Source: Deltaproteobacteria bacterium
GTDB taxonomy: Bacteria > Desulfobacterota > DSM-4660 > Desulfatiglandales > Desulfatiglandaceae
DNA: 6,046 nucleotides
Assembly (NCBI GenBank): GCA_003646995.1
Contig: QMLZ01000189.1
Span: 1 to 6,046 of the forward strand
Direction of reading: 5' to 3'
Part shown: positions 1 through 5,605 of the stretch, piece after piece
How positions within the stretch are numbered: position 1 is the first letter of the stretch
How the letters are laid out: each line of letters starts with the position of its first letter
The notes under the pieces: generated by a model
Databases searched by the model: none
The model's input: only the letters and a program-made list of their open reading frames with translations
Told to the model about the DNA's origin: nothing
Made by a program: the position numbers and the translations under genes

Positions 1-151
1 CCTCATCCATACTGTGCCCCACGACTGGCATGAGGTCATTTTCGTCCCTCCATGGCGTGACGCCGAATGGCGCGCCCTTGGCAAGAAAATCGACAACTGC
101 CTCTTCATTCTCATGGCTGTAACTGATAAAGGTCTTGATCAGCCCCCTCAA
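1..151 (-). CDS. TIR-domain protein, N-terminal fragment (runs off the left edge)
   Basis: Only 50 codons are visible, with no stop before the edge. The peptide opens with IKTFISYSHENEEAV (residues 5-19), the beta-A strand and box-1-like pattern of bacterial TIR domains (FISYSh.d/n). It continues with DFLAKGAPFGVTPWRDENDL (21-40), matching the second strand and W.D...l segment leading into the BB loop, then a GHSMDE segment as a helix starts. The catalytic glutamate of NADase TIRs would lie further downstream and cannot be seen. TTG at 151 is preferred as start (GGGAGG 8 nt upstream). The gene lies 41 nt after cmr6 in the same orientation, so it is probably the last-known member of the cmr operon. 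By analogy with known TIR-SAVED effectors the missing part could hold a SAVED or CARF ligand sensor, but nothing here shows it. It might instead be a stand-alone TIR or a TIR-NTPase. Confidence 0.78.
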   Translation of the reverse strand, partial: MRGLIKTFISYSHENEEAVVDFLAKGAPFGVTPWRDENDLMPVVGHSMDE

Positions 152-159
152 TATCTCCA

Positions 160-165
160 CCTCCC
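160..165 (-). promoter_or_regulatory. Shine-Dalgarno GGGAGG for the TIR gene
   Basis: GGGAGG lies 8 nt before the TTG at 151, in an otherwise A/T-rich 41-nt gap after cmr6. The alternative in-frame GTG at 160 overlaps the motif itself and has no room for ribosome spacing. Confidence 0.65.
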
Positions 166-192
166 ATTTTTATAAATAACTCCCGTAACTTT

Positions 193-1233
193 TTATCCAT
201 TAAGCAACTCTCTGATGCTTAAGGCCCATTTTTTCTTCTTTTTGCAGGCCTTCCTGAATTGGTCCTTTCCAAAAGCACTTTTAAGGATTTCGGCCATTGC
301 AGTTTTGCGCCCGTCATCTGTCTCCTTTCTAATTTCATCCAAGAAAACATTAACTTGGCCTGCGAGAGTGCCCTTGTTGGAATCGATCCGCTGCTTAAAC
401 TCTTCAAGCTTGCCTTCTTTTGCCGCGATGGGACGGTTCTTGTCTTTGGGTTTCAAGAAGCGGCCGTATCCTGCCCTTGTCTTGGCCCCGATGCCCCAGT
501 CACTCAGTGCCTGGATAAGGATTTTCATTGCCAGATCGTTCCAGCCCGCTAGGCCGCGGACCGCAAAAAGGAATCCCCCGGTCAAGGCAAGGATTTTTAC
601 TGGTATGGGCTGGTCCCAGTCAGCAGGCGGGGCCTCGCCATTACTGGAATAATAGTTTTGATGGTGGCAGTTTATGATCTCTGGCACAAAGGGGCTCTTT
701 TTAGCAGGAACCCACCAGGCATCCAGAAAGTCAACAACTCCTGCCGTATCCAGCTCGGTATCAGTGGCAGGAGCGCCAAACAAGGCACGGTAGTAAGCAC
801 CATTTATTTTCCATTTTTCCTTTTGCTCACCCAAAATTTTATTTGCATAGGCGGCACAAACCCCCTTTATTCCTGATCCAGGGATGTATGGCAGTCCGTA
901 TGTATGGTGGAGATCTATGCCGAATTCAAGCACTGATGCCGATCCCAATCCGATAAAGAGCCTGTCCGCCGTGGTGAGGGTTTGGCTCGTGCACCAAGGT
1001 CTGTCGGATTCGAGAAAATCCATCCATCTTTTATAGGCCAGTCTGTACAAGGACATAACGGTGTCCGGCACATCTTTACAGAGATCATGCCTGGTTTTCT
1101 CCCATTTCTCTCCCTTGTCAGAACTGGTTTCCACGACCCTGTTATACCTGTTCAACCACAGGCCGAAATGAGACGGAACATCACGATCCTGGATATGTTC
1201 TGCAATAGATCTTCTCAAAGCCTCGACAGCCAT
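193..1233 (-). CDS. cmr6: Cmr6, type III-B RAMP subunit with a lysine-rich C-terminal extension
   Basis: Cmr6 is a Cas7-like RAMP that caps the Cmr4 filament near the 3' end of the guide, next to Cmr1. The 346-aa product shows the RAMP patterns LFIGLGS (92-98), YGLPYIPGSGIKGV (112-125), GVVDFLDAWW (165-174) and the glycine-rich loop GIGAKTRAGYGRF (247-259). After that loop about 85 residues remain: a charged, probably helical extension ending in a basic patch FRKACKKKKKW (326-336) and a short amphipathic tail. An RNA- or subunit-binding role for the patch is a guess. ATG at 1233 is chosen for its AGGAGGG 8 nt upstream; the frame is open to 1290, but the added 19 residues overlap cmr5 and are not family-like. 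The start is 5 nt after cmr5. The next gene follows after 41 nt with no hairpin terminator visible. Confidence 0.95.
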   Translation of the reverse strand: MAVEALRRSIAEHIQDRDVPSHFGLWLNRYNRVVETSSDKGEKWEKTRHDLCKDVPDTVMSLYRLAYKRWMDFLESDRPWCTSQTLTTADRLFIGLGSASVLEFGIDLHHTYGLPYIPGSGIKGVCAAYANKILGEQKEKWKINGAYYRALFGAPATDTELDTAGVVDFLDAWWVPAKKSPFVPEIINCHHQNYYSSNGEAPPADWDQPIPVKILALTGGFLFAVRGLAGWNDLAMKILIQALSDWGIGAKTRAGYGRFLKPKDKNRPIAAKEGKLEEFKQRIDSNKGTLAGQVNVFLDEIRKETDDGRKTAMAEILKSAFGKDQFRKACKKKKKWALSIRELLNG

Positions 1234-1238
1234 TGTGT

Positions 1239-1652
1239 TTACCCTCCTGTTTCGGCCTTTAGCACAGATTGAGCGAAGCGCCTGTGCCACTGAGACAGGG
1301 CCAGAACCTCTCTGCTCAACCGCATGTATTCTACCAGACCACAGGAATCAGAAGTGGCATATTCACGAAGACTCTCCTTATCCTCAGGAATCACTTTTAG
1401 ATCTCTTAATTCCCTTGTCCAATTCTTGATCAATTCTAAATGGTGCTTATTTCCCTTAGCGCCCCCTTTGGCCTCATAAAAAGCCAGGGCCTGGACAAGC
1501 CCGGCGGTCCGAATCAAGGTCGGAGCGGCAAGCGCGAGCGATCCATATTTTTTTGCCAGTTCTGCATCACCATCTCTGGCCTTGATTTCCATAATATGTT
1601 CGAATACTATTTTCGCGCGTTTCTGATCAGTGGTCTTAAATATTTTCTCCAT
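1239..1652 (-). CDS. cmr5: Cmr5, small helical subunit of the Cmr complex (Cas11-like)
   Basis: Cmr5 is the all-helical small subunit that forms the inner filament next to Cmr4 and helps hold the target RNA. The 137-aa product has the family pattern: TDQKRAKIVFEHI (8-20), KKYGSLALAAPTLIRTAGL (34-52) followed by VQALAFYEAKGG (53-64), and the C-terminal helix EYMRLSREVLALSQWHRRFA (108-127). The length is usual for the family. ATG at 1652 is preferred: GGAG stands 7 nt upstream, and residues from the longer frame (to 1718) are only a shadow of the cmr4 end. The gene overlaps cmr4 by 17 nt and stops 5 nt before cmr6, as expected for subunits made in fixed proportions from one message. Confidence 0.93.
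   Translation of the reverse strand: MEKIFKTTDQKRAKIVFEHIMEIKARDGDAELAKKYGSLALAAPTLIRTAGLVQALAFYEAKGGAKGNKHHLELIKNWTRELRDLKVIPEDKESLREYATSDSCGLVEYMRLSREVLALSQWHRRFAQSVLKAETGG
1242..1248 (-). promoter_or_regulatory. Shine-Dalgarno AGGAGGG for cmr6
   Basis: AGGAGGG overlaps the last cmr5 codons and lies 8 nt before the ATG at 1233. It decides against the longer frame starting at 1290. Confidence 0.75.
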
Positions 1653-2559
1653 GGCTATTCTCCGCTGGCATAAAGCTGATGCTGCAAATACCCTTCCCTG
1701 TAGTGGCATTTCCTCCAAGCTGAAGGGTCAACTCTTGGGTCGCAAAAGTACTCAGGATATCCTCAGCAGTCATATCCTTGCCCTTCCTATACGACTTTGT
1801 TGCAACCACCAATCCGCACAAGATAGTCTCGGCCGGTAGGGATTCCTCATACCAGAGTCCACCGCGTTTCACTGTCCCTGTCTTTTCATCCAGCTTGATT
1901 CTGGCAGCTACCGGTAAGGCGGTGTCACACAGGAAACTGAAAACATCGTTGGACACGAGGGTAAATCTTGGCCTGGCTATTTTTGTTCCCCAAGCCCCGT
2001 CAAAAAAATTGGCACCAGTGAGAAAGTTCACCCATTTTTGCCATGAGCCATTGACCCTATTGGCATTCAAGTCCAGATCCTCAAGAAGGATCTTGACGCC
2101 AACCATATTTTCAGATTCTGAAAGGACAAGGGCATTTTCGGTCTCCACTTCGGGAATTTCTGTAAGATCTTCCCTAAGCGGAACCTGTATCAGGTCCCTG
2201 CGGAGACGCTCCAGGACAAGTGGTGCTGTTACGTATGCAAAGACACCGGCAAAAGACCTCACCGGCAGGGCCAGTATTCTCGCGTCGGTCAACATCAAGG
2301 CCGATGCGTGTTCGTTTCCGGCCTGGTTGGCAAACTCAGGGCCAAAAGCGGCCAGGAGTCCCTCCTTATCTTCTATATAATTGTTAAAATAATCACGGAG
2401 TACCCCCTTGATCGTTGATCCGGGTACTATGGGAAAGCCAGTCATGGCCTCCCTGGCAGTAGGCAGGTCGATGTCTGCAACTTCCTGCCCTACGCCACAG
2501 TGGATATTGCTCATGGCACGAATGATAAACAGTCTTTTTCCCATGATAGTGTCGCCCAT
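1636..2559 (-). CDS. cmr4: Cmr4, backbone RAMP and target-RNA nuclease subunit (Cas7-like)
   Basis: Cmr4 is the repeated Cas7-like backbone of the Cmr complex; copies line up along the crRNA and cut target RNA at regular intervals. The 307-aa product opens with the family pattern NIHCGVGQ (18-25), DIDLPTAR (29-36) and TGFPIVPGSTIKGVLRD (40-56). Asp31 in DIDLP aligns by eye with Asp26 of Pyrococcus furiosus Cmr4, the residue shown to be needed for cleavage, so RNase activity is expected to be intact. Later motifs are LTDARILALPVRSFAGVFAYVT (split near 90-100 and 101-111), the RGGLWYEESLP segment (232-242) and LQLGGNATTGKG (279-290). The frame stays open upstream to 2724, but that part overlaps the conserved end of cmr3 and has no Cmr4 similarity; the AGGAGG at 2565-2570 supports 2559. 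The gene starts 28 nt after cmr3 and overlaps cmr5 by 17 nt. Confidence 0.96.
   Translation of the reverse strand: MGDTIMGKRLFIIRAMSNIHCGVGQEVADIDLPTAREAMTGFPIVPGSTIKGVLRDYFNNYIEDKEGLLAAFGPEFANQAGNEHASALMLTDARILALPVRSFAGVFAYVTAPLVLERLRRDLIQVPLREDLTEIPEVETENALVLSESENMVGVKILLEDLDLNANRVNGSWQKWVNFLTGANFFDGAWGTKIARPRFTLVSNDVFSFLCDTALPVAARIKLDEKTGTVKRGGLWYEESLPAETILCGLVVATKSYRKGKDMTAEDILSTFATQELTLQLGGNATTGKGICSISFMPAENSHGENI
1660..1663 (-). promoter_or_regulatory. Shine-Dalgarno GGAG for cmr5
   Basis: GGAG lies 7 nt before the ATG at 1652, inside the 3' end of cmr4. It selects this start over the upstream in-frame ATG at 1718. Confidence 0.65.
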
Positions 2560-2564
2560 GCCTG

Positions 2565-2570
2565 CCTCCT
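2565..2570 (-). promoter_or_regulatory. Shine-Dalgarno AGGAGG for cmr4
   Basis: AGGAGG lies 5 nt before the ATG at 2559. It fixes the cmr4 start there, rather than at the far upstream ATG (2724) inside cmr3 or at the second in-frame ATG (2544). Confidence 0.75.
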
Positions 2571-2587
2571 TTATCGCCCGATAGATA

Positions 2588-3793
2588 TTATTTTTTTGTC
2601 TCTGTGACCTGTTGCCAGTTGCCAACCAGGATGCGGCCAAATCCATCCAAGGCGTCCTGCTTGTCTTCGCAAAGTGAGCTATTCCAGAGGATTTCAGCCG
2701 CTTTTTTGGGGTCTGTATCTCCATGTACTTCTACAAAATAGACCGCTCCTGCCTTTACCTCTTTGCGCATAGGCTTCGGGGCTCCGAATTTGCCTTTTCC
2801 CATATCCCAGCCATGACTGGACAAAAAATGAGGTATGCAGGCTGAGCGTAAACGCAACCGGATCTCAGTACCTGGTACGGTTTCCCAACTACCTTCTTCA
2901 AGTGACCTCAAGAGCCAGGATGGCGCCCATCCACCTTCAAACATGCCTGGTGTCGCCAGGACAAGCCGTAATCCTCTGATACCTTTGCCTATCTCTTCAG
3001 GCAACTGCAGCCAAGTTACAATATCCTGCCCCCACTCTATATGGACCATGCGCCTGTCTCCTCCCAACAAAGCCATATCCAATCCAGCAGGAGTGTCGGC
3101 ATCGCCCATCCTCACTTTAGCTACAATCTGCATCTCATGTCTGAAACTGCATCCACTGGTGTTGAAGATCATTGAGTCAACTGCTGTGCCTGATTCTTTG
3201 TCAATGCACACGTGTGTACGTTCGTCAATTGCAGGCTCTCCAGGTCCAAGGTCATCCGGAAGAATTCCAGTTGCTGGCAAGTCCAGCTTATTATTGATGA
3301 GCCATTCTCTATAATGATTCCAACGCCAGAAGGGAGGCATCTGCTGAGGTTTTTCGTGCTCCTCTATCCATGGATAGAGCCAGTTGCTCCAAGATATGTC
3401 AGTGCCCTCTCCATAATTAAGGTCTTTGGGGACCAGCGCCTTGATATTCAATGACCTTTTCTCTATATGCTCCATGTTCTTCGGTAAGAATGCCAGCGCA
3501 TCAGTAGGCGATGGCAAACAGATTTCCATCCCCTTGTGTGTCTTTAATGCCGGCAGGAACAGACCCAAACCCACCTTTTTGATTTTATTAATATGGTTTT
3601 CTTTTTGCGGACCGGCTGCGAAGTAATCTCTGTCCCTTGAGTATCCGACAAAGGTCCTCAGCATACCTGCTATGGTACCCGGCCTGGGCCAATTCAGTCC
3701 TCCGGTCTGGGCTACGCCTGCCTGTCCGAAAGGACGCCCGTCCCGGAAAAGTAGAGGATCACGAGGCGTTATCACCAGATCAATGTCCTTCAT
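2588..3793 (-). CDS. cmr3: Cmr3, type III-B RAMP subunit (Cas5-like)
   Basis: Cmr3 is the Cas5-like RAMP that binds the 5' tag of the crRNA and pairs with Cmr2 at the foot of the complex. At 401 aa it is a usual length for the family. Family motifs appear in order: TPRDPLLFRDGRPFG (9-23), WPRPGTIAGMLRT (35-47), the RTHVCID..SGTAVDSMIF segment (192-210), LLGGDRRMVHIEW (242-254), LATPGMFEGGW (279-289) and the glycine-rich loop DGFGRILVGNW (383-393) near the C-terminus. The start is ATG, 6 nt after the cmr2 stop, with AAGGAG inside the end of cmr2. Nothing is broken or missing. The function assignment comes from the family; the motifs are read directly. Confidence 0.96.
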   Translation of the reverse strand: MKDIDLVITPRDPLLFRDGRPFGQAGVAQTGGLNWPRPGTIAGMLRTFVGYSRDRDYFAAGPQKENHINKIKKVGLGLFLPALKTHKGMEICLPSPTDALAFLPKNMEHIEKRSLNIKALVPKDLNYGEGTDISWSNWLYPWIEEHEKPQQMPPFWRWNHYREWLINNKLDLPATGILPDDLGPGEPAIDERTHVCIDKESGTAVDSMIFNTSGCSFRHEMQIVAKVRMGDADTPAGLDMALLGGDRRMVHIEWGQDIVTWLQLPEEIGKGIRGLRLVLATPGMFEGGWAPSWLLRSLEEGSWETVPGTEIRLRLRSACIPHFLSSHGWDMGKGKFGAPKPMRKEVKAGAVYFVEVHGDTDPKKAAEILWNSSLCEDKQDALDGFGRILVGNWQQVTETKK

Positions 3794-3799
3794 TTTGAG

Positions 3800-5605
3800 T
3801 TACTCCTTATAGCCAGCCTGTACCTTTGCCTGGGCAAAGATACGCGTGATGATCAATTCATTTGCCAGATCCTCCAGGCTCCTAAGTGTTGAAGCGGCTC
3901 CCAGGATTTTGTCTCTCTCTTCATCATTTAAGGGTTTACTGCCTCCTTTTGATTGTTTCCTTGAGAGTATGCGGAGGAACTCATAGGCCTGGGAATTTTC
4001 CGGCTCAATTCCCTTCCACTCCAATCTGTCCCCCAATTCCCTCGCCAGGACCTTGAGCTGATATGCAAATCTGTCTGGCATGAGGTCTTTAATATGACAT
4101 TCTGTCCAATCAAGAAGACGCCCTACAAAGCCAAAACCTGATCCCCAGTGCTGATTGATTTGAATTGGTGCTCCACCGCGCTTTTCCAGGATAATAGCCA
4201 AGGAGTTCTTGCCAGGGTTAGCCTTGGCCAGTCTCTCCGCTTTGCGGGCTGTCTCAAGAGACAGGCCCATTGGCCTTATATGATGTACAATGGCCATACC
4301 TATAGAAAATGTGGGACGGTCGGTTTTGTCATGAAAAATTCTCTCCATGCCCTTGCCAAAACTCTGTTGCAGTGCCTGGGCGCACTCCAGAGCCTGATCT
4401 AACGGGACAAAGGCCAGGACATCGTCACCCCCGCTGTAGATCAGGTTTCCCATATGTATCTCAACCACTTCTTTAGCGGTTCGGGCAAACTTATCCAATG
4501 CCCTTGAAAAATCCTTGTGCCTTTTTTTATCTTTAAGTGAAGATATGGTGCCACCCATGTTATCCCCGTCCCCGATGAGGACAGCGGCATACTGGAGTGG
4601 TCCGCTATCCATACCCATAATGGAGTAAATTGAATGGATACACTTTAAAATTTTCTCATTGATCTGCTGGTCGTTCCCTTTTCCTTTTATCTCTTCCAAA
4701 AGGACCCGGGTCCTGGAGAGAAAGAGGATACTTGATCCTAAGTTGTCCAGCGGACAGCCGTCATACCTGCTGGCAATTTTGGGTATATGCTCCCATAAAG
4801 CAGGACGGCGAAACAACCGGGCCAGTTCTTCGAGCTTGGTCCAGGCTTCAGGGTTTTTGAGGGTACCGCGTAGAAAGGGGTCTGCGGCCAGATCGGACAA
4901 GCTGTCAAAGGCCGGACGGCTTTCTCCTTCATCTCCCAGTTTCTTGCCATGCCGTTTGACCCAACCAAGGGCATCTAATTCCTCATGCTCTTTTATCCCT
5001 TGTTTCTCCTTGGTCCCGCCACGGAATTCAGGCAAAAGAACAGATTCCCGACCACCGTCCAAACTGGACTTCGGCAGTCCGCCCCTATCCTTCCAATCTG
5101 GCAGGTGTATGGCCTTGCTGAATTCACGAAGGGATTTTCTGGCTGTCAGGAGTGAATCCACTCGTTTCCTGGCAGGGATATAACCTCCATCTTCTAACGG
5201 TACCCATGCACCATAAATCTCCAGAAAATCCTTCACCTGGATCTCGAACAGTGTGCCGTCAATTTTGTCCCTGGATCCCTTGATAGTCTCAGGGACCAAT
5301 TTCTTCTCCCAGAAGGATAGGATGGATCCTTTTACCTCTTCAAAGAAACTGCGAGGGTCATCCGTTGCGATCTGGGCAAGCAACTTGTTGGCTACCTTCA
5401 TGTCAGACCCTGCACTCAAGTCCTTGGCGGCATCTGTAGGGTTTGGAAATATGAGATCAGCTTTGCTCTTTTGGAGAGAAAGGGCGGCTTGCTTTGAGAG
5501 TTCCGAGAGGAGATATGAGCCGAACCATAGATCACGCAGCTTGCGGGCAGCGGCAATGAAGTCCTGCACCGGTCCTATGTGAATGGCCATAAGGTACGTC
5601 TTCAA
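3800..5605 (-). CDS. cmr2: Cmr2 (Cas10), GGDD cyclase/polymerase subunit without HD domain
   Basis: Large subunit of the Cmr complex, 601 aa. In this family target-RNA binding switches on a Palm-domain synthase that makes cyclic oligoadenylate from ATP. The N-terminus carries the Cas10 signature IGPVQDFIAAARK..DLW (residues 10-27), with the family's ARK..R.F segment at 155-162. The acidic loop LIGDGDNMGG (343-352) and the motif SGGDDVLAFVP (391-401, GGDD at 392-395) form the expected metal/ATP site and are intact. The C-terminal ~100 residues are helical, as in domain D4. Because the GPVQ signature begins at residue 11, there is no room for the N-terminal HD nuclease domain found in many Cas10 proteins. 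The zinc-ribbon CxxC pairs are also not seen; only isolated cysteines occur (284, 322, 407, 503). The start is taken as TTG, overlapping the cmr1 stop with a GGAGG 6 nt upstream; an ATG five codons downstream (5590) would cut into the first beta strand. Confidence 0.96.
   Translation of the reverse strand: MKTYLMAIHIGPVQDFIAAARKLRDLWFGSYLLSELSKQAALSLQKSKADLIFPNPTDAAKDLSAGSDMKVANKLLAQIATDDPRSFFEEVKGSILSFWEKKLVPETIKGSRDKIDGTLFEIQVKDFLEIYGAWVPLEDGGYIPARKRVDSLLTARKSLREFSKAIHLPDWKDRGGLPKSSLDGGRESVLLPEFRGGTKEKQGIKEHEELDALGWVKRHGKKLGDEGESRPAFDSLSDLAADPFLRGTLKNPEAWTKLEELARLFRRPALWEHIPKIASRYDGCPLDNLGSSILFLSRTRVLLEEIKGKGNDQQINEKILKCIHSIYSIMGMDSGPLQYAAVLIGDGDNMGGTISSLKDKKRHKDFSRALDKFARTAKEVVEIHMGNLIYSGGDDVLAFVPLDQALECAQALQQSFGKGMERIFHDKTDRPTFSIGMAIVHHIRPMGLSLETARKAERLAKANPGKNSLAIILEKRGGAPIQINQHWGSGFGFVGRLLDWTECHIKDLMPDRFAYQLKVLARELGDRLEWKGIEPENSQAYEFLRILSRKQSKGGSKPLNDEERDKILGAASTLRSLEDLANELIITRIFAQAKVQAGYKE
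3803..3808 (-). promoter_or_regulatory. Shine-Dalgarno AAGGAG for cmr3
   Basis: AAGGAG lies within the last codons of cmr2, 9 nt before the cmr3 ATG at 3793. It supports that start and coupling to cmr2 translation. Confidence 0.7.

Noticed and set aside
158..160. GTG as start of the TIR gene
   Set aside because: It overlaps the GGGAGG site itself, leaving no spacer; the TTG at 151 is correctly spaced.
110..167. ATG at 167 opening a separate small gene after cmr6
   Set aside because: This frame hits a stop (TGA) after fewer than 20 codons, contains the ribosome site of the TIR frame and shows no motif.
1234..1290. Upstream in-frame extension of cmr6 to 1290
   Set aside because: It overlaps the cmr5 end; the AGGAGGG site sits inside it and is spaced for the ATG at 1233.
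1653..1718. Upstream in-frame extension of cmr5 to 1718
   Set aside because: It lies over the 3' end of cmr4, adds non-family residues, and a GGAG precedes the ATG at 1652.
1778..2380. 200-codon plus-strand open frame opposite cmr4
   Set aside because: Antisense to a clear Cmr4 gene, rich in Ser/Arg/Ala with no recognisable motif; a shadow frame. The plus-strand frames opposite cmr2 (4659-5183), cmr3 (2835-3314) and cmr6 (215-652) are rejected for the same reason.
2560..2724. Upstream in-frame extension of cmr4 to an ATG at 2724
   Set aside because: It overlaps the conserved C-terminus of cmr3 (including the DGFGRILVGNW loop), has no Cmr4-like sequence, and the AGGAGG near 2565 points to 2559.
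3853..3927. 24-codon out-of-frame mini-gene inside the cmr2 3' end, preceded by an internal GGAGG (3942-3946)
   Set aside because: The GGAGG is too far from the ATG (about 14 nt), the peptide has no features, and the GGAGG is explained by Lys-Gly-Gly codons of cmr2.
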